Assembly: GCA_940671915.1 (NCBI GenBank)
Contig: CALNVZ010003426.1
Span: 43,842,164-43,906,163 of the forward strand
Reading direction: 5' to 3'
DNA length: 64,000 bases
Origin: Paracentrotus lividus
Taxonomy: Eukaryota > Echinodermata > Echinoidea > Camarodonta > Echinidae
Under the pieces are notes generated by a model. The model saw only the letters and a program-made list of their open reading frames with translations, ran no database searches and was not told where the DNA came from. The position numbers and the translations under genes were made by a program. Shown here piece by piece: positions 12,254-22,750 of the stretch. Each line of letters begins with the position of its first letter. The stretch's first letter is position 1.

Positions 12254-13158
12254 GGGTATAAGGAGTTTAAATTTTGTTAACGTGCTATTAAACCCTTTGC
12301 CAGAACGGACGCCTATCATGCCTATAGACGTTTTCTAAAGAAATTGATTTTTAATGCATCGGTTTAAGATTGCACTTAGTGTGCATCAAACGGTGTCTGC
12401 TGATCTGGATTACACTAACATAAACAATACCAAATTTCAAATTGTCCGGATGCAACTCCCTTGGTCATTTTTGGTAGGCCTATTAAAGTTTAAAACAATA
12501 TGGAAAAAATCCTCTCACCCCCCCCCCCCCCCCTCTCCCTCGTGATTATTATAGGTTTTCCAGGTCAATTTCAAACTCTTTGCAATCGAATTCGTTTACG
12601 TTCATTCAATTTAAACGATACCTCATGGGGCGGAGCTATGGGTCAATTGAATTAACTTTTAGATTTTTTAATCGCGATCACATTTCGGAGGAAAGTGCTT
12701 GTCGAAATGTCAAATTGATCAGAGATAGTTTAAACTTGACCCGGAAAACCTTAATTTTATTATTATTATTATTTTATTCGGCAAAGAAATATACATTGAG
12801 AACATATAAAACAATTAACAGTGTATATAAACAAAAGATAGATATTTAGCCACATGGATGCCGGGACGCCTTTATCATACCGGATAGTATACAAAATATT
12901 ATAATGGAGTTCAAAATATTTATATATAGTATCATTATTATTATTTGTTTTTATAATATTTTTCAAAAAGATAGAAGTTAATTTTCTCGCTCTTCTCGCT
13001 CGGCACGATGCCCCGCAGTGGTCGTAATGATCGGAATACGAAGGGCACTAGAAAGAGATAATCCTATAGAAAACGCTCATGTCATTCTAATTATGAGCAG
13101 AAATAGATATATCGAGATAAAACTTAGAGAAAATATATGTGTGGGTTCTTATCTCTCC

Positions 13159-13626
13159 CTAGCATAACCCATGACTCAAGTGTGTGTTCACATAGCCTAA
13201 AATGCCAACGTCGTCATGGTCTGCCCACTCTTATCGTCTCAGTGCGTATTTGGGACTATTCGGCTTGAACTGCGGACGAAAGTTGCGCACGCCATTTACG
13301 TTACAATGTGAACGCAAATGTTGGATGGTGGGGATTTTTGTCATTCAAAGGATTTAACATTTTGGGAAATTTTCTTATGATGTTTTATATGGTCCTAATC
13401 GGATAATCTCGAGAATTTTTGATTTATTGAGAATGGTATGAATTTAGAAATAGTGATAATTTTCTCAAGATGAGATGTATGGCTTTGGTCGATGCAAGGC
13501 TGTCATCCACATTTCTACCATTCGGATATTATTTGCACTCACCAGATTCTTACACTTTGTATTCTCTTTGTATATGTAAAAAAAAAAAAGTATTTTAAAT
13601 GACTCTCCACTGCTCCGTCTCCTCAT

Positions 13627-13664
<38 letters not shown>

Positions 13665-14268
13665 TCTTTCATTTATTCCTATGTGGTTTTTTTTTATAAT
13701 TTATGTACATCTAAGTAGAGAAGTACCTGTATTGGTAATACTCTTTGCATGGTCATTTTCATCAAAAGTGGCACTTTGTATTCCTATATCGAGGTTTAAG
13801 ATTGCTTTTCGTTCAGCAATAGTCACGGTAGTACAGAAAACCATTCGTGGAACTCGAATGTTTCTTCTTATACGTGTTATATGATTTATGATTTGCGGAA
13901 ACACCAACGGTGGGTAATATTGGCTTCAATCCAGAGCTGGTCATTACATTAATGAATAATAATCAAATGTATATGGATATGACCTCACATGTGCTGTATT
14001 AGATCCGTGACACATTATGACTAAATAATGCTTGAAAGAAATAGAACATTTGGAAGTAATCTGATTTATGGGTAGATATAATTAAGCAAAGTTAAAAGTT
14101 TACTTGAACTTGGGTCATCTCGGATCTAAATTAAAGTCACTCACGTCAGTAGGTGTGTTAAATTTTCCTGAATAAGTTTTCAAACAATTATTATTATTAT
14201 TTTTAATTTGACAGCTGTTGTCCTATTCCCACATTACTATGAGCATTTTAATGGTACTCACAAATTAG
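13159..14268. other. Non-coding stretch with short (CT)n
   Basis: First unique sequence after the duplicated unit. It holds a poly-A run near 13579-13589 and a CT microsatellite at about 13631-13667. The open frames at 13681-13907 lack protein character. I see no gene. Confidence 0.6.
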
Positions 14269-14556
14269 CTCAGGACACGCGTTTCCCTGGAAATGTTATT
14301 GGGATACTCGGAAAGATCACTAACCAATAAAGATCTAAGTTTATACTCTGGAAGTTCATTAGTGGCATTGCGCCAAGGACAAGAGAGAAGATACCCAAAC
14401 ATCCCCCACGATAAAACCAAAAAATACCATCGGAGAAGTCTACCTCAAAAGACACCCGTTATATTAAAAGCAAAGAAAAAAGATTACTTTGAACATGATG
14501 AATTTGGCCATCCCATGTTTAGCCCCATATCCCAACAAAGTTCATATACCACGTAG
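14269..14556 (+). CDS. Possible terminal coding exon, unrecognised
   Basis: The frame is open from just after an in-frame TAG at 14266-14268 to TAG at 14554-14556, with an internal ATG at 14293. That TAG is also the end of a possible splice acceptor (CACAAATTAG), and a second AG follows at 14273 (CTCAG). The predicted 87-95 residues are basic and hydrophilic, rich in Lys, Arg, Tyr, Pro and Ser. They include RRYPNIPHDKTKKYHRRSLP and a stretch EHDEFGHP near the end, which looks more protein-like than neighbouring frames. No domain, homolog or polypyrimidine tract is recognised, so a chance open frame remains likely. Confidence 0.22.
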   Translation, partial: LRTRVSLEMLLGYSERSLTNKDLSLYSGSSLVALRQGQERRYPNIPHDKTKKYHRRSLPQKTPVILKAKKKDYFEHDEFGHPMFSPISQQSSYTT

Positions 14557-14589
14557 CATGTGCGATGAAAAGCGAAAGCCAATGTTTCG

Positions 14590-14615
14590 CCATGGATCGT
14601 AAGTACGATCCATGG
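14590..14615. repeat. Perfect 11-bp palindrome with 4-base loop
   Basis: CCATGGATCGT at 14590-14600 and its exact reverse complement at 14605-14615 are separated by AAGT. It sits 34 bases after the stop of the open frame at 14269-14556, so it could form a 3' stem-loop there. A chance or foldback origin is equally possible. Confidence 0.85.
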
Positions 14616-14692
14616 TCATGATGGTTTGGCCAACGACACATAAGAGTTCACCTACATGTGTGATCTCCCAAATGTTGCAATTGCATGTAGCA

Positions 14693-15203
14693 TTAAAGGG
14701 TTTAAATTTGTTTTAAAAAATGCAGAAAAATAAAATAAAAATATGAGTGAAGGTTTGAAGAAAATCGAACAAAAATTAACGAAGTTATGAATATTTAAAG
14801 GTTTGATTATGTGACGTCACGTGCGAGCAGCTCTCCTATGTGTTATGTAATGTAAATACCATATCAAAGTGTCATTTTTTTCAGAACATTAATTCTTTCA
14901 CCTGTTCAGTCGATATATCATTAAACCTATGTGCATATACATGCTGAAATTGACCCATTCCATGATCAAGAACAAGGCAGGAAAGAAAAGACAATTTATG
15001 GAATTTACATACACAACACATGGGAGATCTGCTCGCACGTGACGTCAGAGAATGAAAAAATTTAAATCTTTATAACTTTTCTATTTTGGGGTCGATTTTC
15101 TTCAAACTTTCACTCTATTTTTATTTTAATTTTTTGCACTTTATTATTTTTATTTTTGTAATCAATAAAATTCCAGGGTGAACTTCCCCTTTAAAGGGAC
15201 GTA
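14693..15203. mobile_element. Foldback element with CRE/E-box core
   Basis: Two arms of roughly 170-200 bases (about 14693-14862 and 15000-15203) are diverged reverse complements. Both carry TGACGTCACGTGCGAGCAG followed by TCTCC(T/C)ATGTGTT, and a GAAAGTTTGAAGAAAATCG-like word. The right end reads CCTGGAATTTTATT on the minus strand after a GGGGAAGTTCACC-like word. The left arm lacks that word and seems internally deleted. There is no coding capacity. This is a long-inverted-repeat MITE of a kind I associate with marine deuterostome genomes. The conserved TGACGTCA and CACGTG match CREB/ATF and bHLH sites, though binding is untested. Confidence 0.75.
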
Positions 15204-15561
15204 TAATTGATAAAACATGGGAAATTCACCTTATCTCGGGTGAAATGATAACATTCCAATCAGAGCCCGGTGTGTTGCGTAATCTCCAGGCGTCAGGGTG
15301 TCTGGAGTATAATCCTTCATGGCTAGACTAACTAACCAGAAGTCCGAAGTAAATCTAACCTATGTTTTGTTTTTGAAATGGAGCATTATACAAGTCCTCT
15401 CTTTGAATTAATACGAAGAGACCCGTTGAGAGTCTATAAACTAATCCGAAGCTACTGACTCTATTGATCGACTGAATTCGGCCAACTTCGTCATGTTCGT
15501 GCTGTCCGAATGTTAATCCCCAGTAGGCCGACCCTTGCGTAAGCCTTACTGTAGATTGTGT

Positions 15562-15891
15562 ATGGGTCAATGCAGCTCAAGAAAAACGCGCATTCCCCAC
15601 GATCTCCGACTTGCGAGGGCCTTTAACTTAAATATTAATCATGTCGATCCCTCAATGCAAGAAGTTGAGACATACCTCAAGGGGAAAGAGAATGAGGTGT
15701 TGCGTGTGCACTTACCATCCCAGTGGAACTGTTTCTTAAATATTGATCTGGATTTGTTATTCAGTGTACGTCGCCTTGATTCGAACGATCCAATTCTGCT
15801 GGTAATTTGCCACAGGAAACGCAAGATGCCAGATGAAGGCTGCACTTACGAACGAGACGCGAAAAACGGTCTGATATTGAGAGACATGTGA
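15562..15891 (+). CDS. Candidate 109-aa protein with N-myristoylation motif, unrecognised
   Basis: The frame is open from 15517 and the first ATG is at 15562; TGA is at 15889-15891. The start MGQCSSRKTR fits the N-myristoylation consensus M-G-x-x-x-S/T, with Cys4 for possible palmitoylation and basic residues after it. If translated, the product could be membrane-tethered. The rest is mixed globular composition with a basic HRKRK cluster near residue 86 and no known domain. The ATG context is weak (T at -3, G at +4). Immediately after the stop is GGTGAGC, a donor-like word. There is no matching acceptor or neighbour gene, and a chance open frame cannot be excluded. Confidence 0.27.
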   Translation: MGQCSSRKTRIPHDLRLARAFNLNINHVDPSMQEVETYLKGKENEVLRVHLPSQWNCFLNIDLDLLFSVRRLDSNDPILLVICHRKRKMPDEGCTYERDAKNGLILRDM

Positions 15892-16388
15892 GGTGAGCTT
15901 CCATAGACTACTTCACACAAAGTGTCAAATTGTACCCATTCCGGGTCATTCGTGACTAGGATTCTGGGTCCATTCATTGTAATTACATTATTTCAAACTC
16001 CGATTTGACCCGGATTCCCCGCCAACAAGGCTCCGATCTGCAAAGTATATTCTGCATAGTGATCTTAAATATTGGCAGAAATGGTTAGTTCATACACGGT
16101 ACGCTAAAAAGTAAAAGAATTCTTCGTCAACACATTTTATCACCATAAACATGACAAACATGTTAATTAATCAGTGTATTGCTATATTCCCTTATTAAAA
16201 ATGTCTGGTTATTTCTCAGGTATTAAGTATAAACTCAAATAAAAGCATAAGATCATACAATGACTCAATGCAATGTGACTCTATCATTCAATTCATCATG
16301 TCCAGATCATCATCATTATCAACCGACAAAGACAGCATGAACGGTTGGGGCGCGAAAAAGGGGGAAAATGTACCCCAATATTGATATC

Positions 16389-16922
16389 TTAAGGGGGTAT
16401 CTCACTGCTTGCGAACCCAGGCGAAACTATCTTTTCTTTATCGAGTAAACATGCATAATGTTTATATCCGATTCAAATTAAGGTTTGACTCTTTCCATAA
16501 TATATATATTTTTTACTGGAGTAAAAATATTTCTATGTATATTCAACCATTTTTACAAACAGAGTATATGCGCTTACACCCTTTGACAAAAATAAATTCG
16601 CCAAAAAATGTTGTACATGTTCAAAACTTTTTGGCGAATTATTTTAAAAGGAAAAACTAAAGGAATGTCGTTCAAACCTAAAACAATCGCTTCAAGCACC
16701 AATGCCGGACAAAAGAATTCGTGTTTTTCGACTTCATTTATTTCAGAAGTTCGCTGCAATCCAAGAAACCCTTTTGTCTGGAAAACACATACAAAAGAAA
16801 ATGCCTCACGTCGAAAAGCCTATACCTACTGATTCGAAGTTGATTAGACTCTCTATATTTACGGCACTCTCTAAATTCTCTCCGTTCGCTTGGGTTCGCA
16901 ACTCAGTGAGATACCCCCTTAA
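16389..16922. mobile_element. 534-bp TTAA-flanked inverted-repeat element
   Basis: TTAA at 16389-16392 and 16919-16922 flank about 30-base imperfect terminal inverted repeats. The left end reads GGGGGTATCTCACTG and then TTGCGAACCCAGGCG; the right end mirrors it with a 3-base AGT difference. Inside, 16591-16607 and 16627-16643 form a second stem around TTCGCCAAAAA. The open frames within are non-coding by-products. TTAA duplications are typical of piggyBac-type insertion, but the GGGGG terminus differs from the usual CCY start, so the superfamily is uncertain. Confidence 0.72.
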
Positions 16923-17054
16923 GGGAACATTCGTGTTAAAGAAATCAACTTGATCGAGATTGATTGAAATTAATCGCATTATTACGATTTGACTTTAACT
17001 TACTCCTAAAGATGCGCGCCTCCTAGTTATGCTATCCAATTTCATTACTGAATC

Positions 17055-17919
17055 ATAGGGGAGACTGGGGATGGACGTTACAAAATTCACATTTTGGGCC
17101 AGATAATTCTAATGAAAGTACTCACACACCATTTTGGGTTTGTAGTTAGCCTATTATGTTGGCTAAAACCTGAGGCACATAAACCTTGAAAACATGTAAA
17201 CACTAATTAACTACAGCTTAATTAATGAAGAATTTTTTTTGTAACAACCTACCCCGTATACGGGGTAAGTTGTTACATCATACGGGGTACATTGTTACAT
17301 TATGTAAACATACGGGGTAAGTTGACAATGTGTAATTCTCTTATACCATACTTTTGTTTCAACTTTCCAGTTTCTTGGTATCGTTAACAGTAGATCAAGT
17401 AGAGCTCTAGAATAGACTAAAGTAATAATAGAAATATCAAAATATTAACACCTGAAAATTGAAACAAAATTACTTTACATATGTAATGTAATTGGGGTAG
17501 GTTGTTACATCAACATGGGGTATAGGTTGTTGTAACAACCTACCCCATGGGTGATTTTACACATCAAATCAACTGTAGCACAGCCATTAGGCAGAATTAC
17601 AGGACATGGCTCAGGGGTATATTAGTGACATACATGTACTATATTTACAATACCAGACTATCATCATGTGCCTTCAGTTGTAAGAACTATTACAAATTTT
17701 GATTTTTGTCAAAAATTCACTTGGAACTGTAAAAAATGTTTTTTTTTTATTGATTTAATTTTTAATAAAACAACGGAGAAACCTCACGACCGGCAGTTCA
17801 TCACAGCTATGTGTAGGCTGTATATAGATGCAAGTTAGCACGAACTCTCTTGTTCCAACTTAGCACACTGAGAACTGTAACAACTGACCCGTGTAACTTC
17901 CATCCCCGGTCTCCCCTAC
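17055..17919. mobile_element. TA-flanked element with GGGGTAAGTTGTTAC repeats
   Basis: Inverted termini of 25 bases lie at 17057-17081 (starting AGGGGAGACTGGGGATGG) and 17893-17917 with two mismatches, bounded by TA on both sides as in Tc1/mariner-type insertion. The interior carries several copies, in both orientations, of the word GGGGTA(A/G)GTTGTTACA. These include near-perfect palindromes at 17241-17276 and around 17520-17547. The terminal sequence GGGGATGGACGTTAC looks like a variant of this word. There is no transposase, so it is non-autonomous. Confidence 0.72.
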
Positions 17920-18429
17920 TGCATCCTCACTAAGTAAACATATGAAAATATGACTGACATTGCTCATAATAATGATCCCAATCTCCCGTCTATGTTGAGA
18001 CATACACATGACCTCTAAGAAACGTGAAAAAGTCTACCAAAATCGTTTTATCCTCGGCTAAATCTTAATTTGCTAAGCCCCACTGTAATACGAGTCAAGT
18101 CGCGTTCAATTTATATCTTCTTCAACTCCATCACTGTATGCATCGTGAGTGCAGATATTCTTGATAACGATGAAAGGAAATGAATGTAACATGAAGTTTG
18201 CAGGATAAAAACACAAACATCGAACATTCGAATTATCCCGTAAAAGGTAATTTACATTGCTCATCTAGCTTAACTTGTTTGATTGGCTATAATATGTTTT
18301 CATTTTAAAACGGGAATGTATCAGTCTGTATGGCAACAAAGTGACGCAAAATAATAAGTTTGATATTTGGAAAGTGCCCGCCCAGATGATCCAAAGAGTG
18401 TACATAGTGTAGAGGGCCGGTTACGATCG

Positions 18430-18775
18430 GTAATATCGCAGCGACGCATAATGTCACACCAAGGCATTATTTACGCTTGGGACCAACCTGTGACGTCACC
18501 CTCCGAAGAACGTAACTAGGATTCGAACCTCGGTTCGATCCGCATTAGTTTGCAGACTGATTTTTTTTTTCTTCTTCTTTTTTTTTTCTTTTTTTTTTAA
18601 CCATAATGTAAACAATTCAAAAGATTTTAGTTATTTTCTCTAAATAGACCCACAAACTAAAAAGAATCGGGCGAGGTTCGAATTCCAGTCACGACTATCG
18701 GATGGTGACGTCAAATGTTGGCCCCAAACGTAAATTATGCGTTGTCGACAATACCTGTCGTAATGGCGCAGTTAC
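18430..18775. mobile_element. GC-richer foldback element around a poly-T spacer
   Basis: Arms at about 18430-18532 and 18672-18775 are diverged reverse complements. Shared landmarks are TGACGTCACC, CGCATAAT and ATTCGAACCTCG. The 140-base spacer is AT-rich with a broken poly-T run near 18560-18598. The ATTCGAACCTCGGTTCGATCC segment resembles a tRNA B box, so Pol III or SINE ancestry is possible. No coding sequence. Confidence 0.65.
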
Positions 18776-18957
18776 ATGTACCACGAATGGCCAACGCACA
18801 GCATGGTGTGCGTCGATTGCGCTGGAGCAACGCTGTGCACACGTTGCGTATTTTAATTATGTGTTGTCTATGTATACTCTCTGGGTGCACGTTGTCGGCA
18901 ATTTTCTCAAATTTCAATGCCCTGGTCTTGCGTTGTGTACATGTGATTGCGCATTAC
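18761..18957. repeat. Nested imperfect inverted repeat
   Basis: About 35 bases at 18761-18795 (GTAATGGCGCAGTTACATGT onward) pair imperfectly with 18920-18957. Between them are further complementary words (CAACGCACAGC against GCTGTGCACACGTTG). The block adjoins and overlaps the previous foldback. Long open frames here (18702-18995 and 18715-19101) are probably by-products of this structure. Confidence 0.5.
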
Positions 18958-19127
18958 AGGGCTTACATCGGCTTTCTTCTCGCTACCATGCATGATAAGG
19001 CACAATCCATTCAAGGGATTGGATGTCTTCCTGCCCTAGTCATACTCATCGTAGTAGGGTATATATATCATGGGTGTAGGGTGTCAATTGCAGATCAATG
19101 ACTTGCCGAATAAAGGTAGTATTTTTA

Positions 19128-19201
19128 CGAGGCCAGGATTCGAACTCCGTTCCTTGGCATGCTTGGTATCGGGGAATACACATCGGCTTGTCTGCCATGC
19201 C
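19128..19201 (-). repeat. Likely tRNA-derived SINE fragment
   Basis: Read on the minus strand, the segment begins TGGCAGACAAGCCGATG, a degenerate A-box-like stretch. About 50 bases later it has GAGTTCGAATCCTGGC, a good match to a tRNA T-arm/B box. Arms do not pair well enough for a functional tRNA. Known tRNA-derived SINEs show this A-box/B-box spacing; the family is unidentified. Confidence 0.42.
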
Positions 19202-19961
19202 TTCTGTATGTTTTAGCTTACTTTCCCAACCACAAATTATCATAACTAATCAAGTTACATTTCTCTCCCAGGACCTCAATGTTGTCCTCATCCAAGGTAC
19301 ACTTTTCACCTGTTTACTATTCATCAATTTGTTCATTACTCTAATTGTATACATGCACTAAATATAGATAAATGTTTCGAGTGTGTCAAATGAAGGTTAA
19401 AAGGAGTCTCCATTATTGAAATAAAATCTATTAAACGAAGTGTTCCCACAACATTCGGCATAGAACATGTAGAACGACGAAAATACGTCGACAGGTTGCC
19501 GAAACGAAGGATTACGACAATGTGAGGCGACAGAACAACCTTTCATATACGCTGTTAACCAGTACGGTATCAAAGAATCGGCTATGTGTGCATGGCCTAT
19601 AGCATCTTATGGTGATAGTGATAGGAGGGTTAATGTTATTGCATCAACATTAATAAAGCTCTTAATCTCAGATAGGGATGTTTAGACGAGTCTGGAAAAC
19701 AGAGAAAGCGAGACCAACATCGCATCAAGACTTAACCCCGACTCGGGTCAATGGCTGACCTAGTTTCCATGTCTTTTATGGGGGCAAAACAATGACAAAT
19801 TCACCTTCTATTTATGTTTTGGTGGAGAGATAAAAACCAACAACAGTGAACAAACAAGAGCCGAATAACATCATGTTGCAGTTCCGTGAGAACGATTCCA
19901 AGATGTCAGTTGCTGCTTCACTAAAAGCGCCAGAATAAAAGCAGAGGGAGGTGTTTCAACA

Positions 19962-19999
19962 AGTCGTTTGTAAAGTCATAAATGGCTTTACAAACGACT
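19962..19999. repeat. Perfect 14-bp hairpin
   Basis: AGTCGTTTGTAAAG at 19962-19975 and its exact reverse complement at 19986-19999 are separated by 10 bases. It may be a minimal MITE remnant or a structured RNA element; nothing else distinguishes these. Confidence 0.85.
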
Positions 20000-20972
20000 G
20001 GTAGCAGTAATGTGCTAAATGAATGAAACTCTAAAACTATTGAAGTACCGCCCAAAAACATGTTCCAGAAGTTTGTAAATTCATTCGTTTTCAATTCAAT
20101 TCATTCTTTGCGATCGACCCGGTGAAACATCTCCCTGAAAAAGTGCGCTATTGTTGGTATATCTCACCTGTCATGAGATGGGTATGAGATTAGTTTGTGA
20201 CTCCGTCTCAGAGACGTAGACTCTTGGAGATGTCTCCTGGGTCTCCGTGACGTCGAATGAGTCAAGGGAAACCTAACATGTCATATGATATTTTCAGATT
20301 TTTGGCGCCTCAGAGACGTCTTTTCAGGCAAGGTACCACCTTGAAATAGATTTATATCCGTTTTTCCGTATAGAAAACAACGCTACTGATAACTCAGTTC
20401 TAAAACTTTTTGGTTTTTTCTCTGATTTTCCCCCTTTTTTTTCTTCTACTATTACAATAATAAACAAAAGTGAGATAGGCCTATAAAATTATTGACATGT
20501 CCGTGGAAATCGGTTCGTTCGCACGAACAACGCGTTTAAAGTACACAAAATGACCTGCCTGCATGCAGAAGGGCATGAAGATCATATGGAAATTAGAAAA
20601 AAAACATACATAATTTTACCCGGTATGGTAGTTGTAAACACCGAGTGAGATTTAAAAAGAACAACAACAACAACAAATAATAATCACCTAGAAATTGTCA
20701 TTTAAAAGAAAAACGATCAAATTCTTATCCAAATTTTGAAAGACTAACCACTCCCGCAACTTTGGGACCATTATTGTGCGGTAGGTTATGTGTTGACGGT
20801 TGGATGAACATGGCGCATTGTTCGCGATTATGAAAAATTCAACTTGTGCCAAAGTTGAGTTGAAATCAAAACAACAAAAAGGCAACTCCATCATCCTGAT
20901 CAAAGTGGCATAACTTTTTAACAAAGCGTTTATATGAGAATTGTTTATACCTATCCATTAAATCATCTAATC

Positions 20973-21078
20973 CATGAGTGAGCACACGTCAAAGAGATAA
21001 TAATCACTTACACACGTAAATTGACTCTTACTATAAATATATATTATGATGTCTTTGACGTGTGCTCACTCACTCATG
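20973..21078. mobile_element. Short 106-bp inverted-repeat element
   Basis: A 23-base arm at 20973-20995 (CATGAGTGAGCACACGTCAA and on) pairs with 21052-21078. The right arm has one extra CACT unit (CACTCACTCATG against CACTCATG). The 56-base centre is AT-rich. Size and form suit a very short MITE; no clear target-site duplication. Confidence 0.7.
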
Positions 21079-22750
21079 ATTCGACAGATATATCTCTTTT
21101 TTTTTACACAGAATCAAATGTGGTATGATTATGAAAAGGTTTATAATTATAAACAATAACGAAACCAACATTGAAAAAATCAACTTGTTTCTGAATTTGT
21201 TAACTGTTCAAGAATTGATACAAGGATGAAAAGAAAAGTTAGTAGCTTTCAAAAACAAGAGCAATTATATCAAGATTAATAAAATTATATCGTTCCAACA
21301 AACAACAAAAAACGAAAACAAACCACTGAAAGTTTCAGATCAAATGGAAGTCATTTACTACCTTAAAACAGTGTAACAAACAATGCCAAGCATTCAGCCG
21401 AACACCAGTACCCTCTCCTGATAGCGCACCAGGCCGCTAGGGACGGGGGACTATACAACAGGAAATGGGTGTGTGGAAAAGCACATGGTTTTATAAACCA
21501 TCCGGTGTTGGTTTATAAGGTAAAGCAAGCAATTAGCTTGCAATTTTTAAGAGATACCAGACTGACCTAAGTGTTTATAATTATGTTGGCAAAATAAGCT
21601 AAATCGAATAAATGTGATTTGAATATCATTCAATGTTACTGCATCCCTTTAAGGAGCTGTCTGAGTCTATTATTGTCATGATTTGTGACGGGATCATTAC
21701 ACGGTGGGTTTGACATACAAGGGCGGCGGAAGACAAAGCTGTTAAAAACAATAATTACTTCTAGAGTAGGGTGGCCTATGGTATCAACCTTCGCTAAAGT
21801 GCGTGCCACCTTGAAGATAGTCGTCACCCATGCTCAGTGAAATAAATTTGGTTTGCCGGTGAAATGTAAAAATGATTTTATTCGTTTGAACACATATAAA
21901 GTGTGTTAAATGTTGGTTTTATATGCGTCTGGATGACGATGGTTGGGTAGACAATTTTCGCGCTTGCTTGTCCTTCAATTGACATTATTTATATTAATGT
22001 TAGCGGATAGAAGTAGACTATTCTCGCGTCGGAACTGTTTTCAAAACATAACAATAAAAGAAGAGTATTTGCCACCCAAACAGCATAAAGAAGGATGGAC
22101 GTTCAAAACAAGATATGCAATTACATCGCCGGCGGTTTGAAAAGCGAAACTTTTCCCCCACTCATTAGTGTGAAATGATAAGTACATCCTCACCATGCAT
22201 CAGCGCTAATAGACGACCAATGAAAATATTTGCGCGTAACGTTATCCCCTTACCTCCGCCTTTTTCGCCCTCTATTTCTTTATTGCTCGAAATGGGTGTC
22301 TTGAAACCCCCCGTAGAGCAGTTGACTCTTCCTGGTTTGCTACTGTTCTCAAGGGTAACTGGTGAGTGGAATAGCCGGTGCCTGGGGGTGGCTAGCATAT
22401 CACCCCCTGATGGGCGAGGTTACTGATATCCCAGTGGAGTTGTCTTGTTAATGTCACACATAACGTATTGAACGCACAACCGTGAAATTTCAAGTAGTTT
22501 CAATGAAATTGTATACAACATGAGTATAAACACGATTAAGAATGATCATTATAAAAACAGGAAATAAGTGAAATGCACTACTGTTTTAAACAACGAATGT
22601 TTGTGTCTTGTCTGCATTATAAACAAACATTGTAAAGTGGTGATGTGTCGTTCATTCACAGCTATTAACACAACCATAACGACCTTCTGAATCTGAACAG
22701 ATGAACAAAATGTCTACTCGGGTTTGTCTGGCCGTTTACCCTGTCGATTC

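Larger units (their letters stand above)
7909..13158 (+). repeat. Copy B of the 5.2 kb direct duplication, starts at gap
   Basis: Collinear with 2690-7883. It starts in the GT microsatellite on the first base after the gap and ends at the TTATCTCTCC word where copy A is cut off. After this point the sequence continues uniquely (CTAGCATAACCC). This is what two overlapping contigs, placed end to end with a fixed gap, would look like. Confidence 0.95.
19370..22740. other. Non-coding stretch with small inverted repeats
   Basis: No frame here has a credible start plus protein character. Two clear inverted repeats (19962-19999 and 20973-21078) are listed separately. An 83-codon ATG frame at 22175-22426 was considered and rejected. 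Confidence 0.55.

Noticed and set aside
18715-19101. 128-codon open frame with two hydrophobic segments
   Set aside because: It begins at TTG and runs through a foldback and nested inverted repeats. The hydrophobic runs are explained by base composition and no domain is recognised.
22175-22426. 83-codon ATG frame
   Set aside because: Real ATG, but composition is generic, there is an overlapping open frame on the other strand and no splice or transcript signal.
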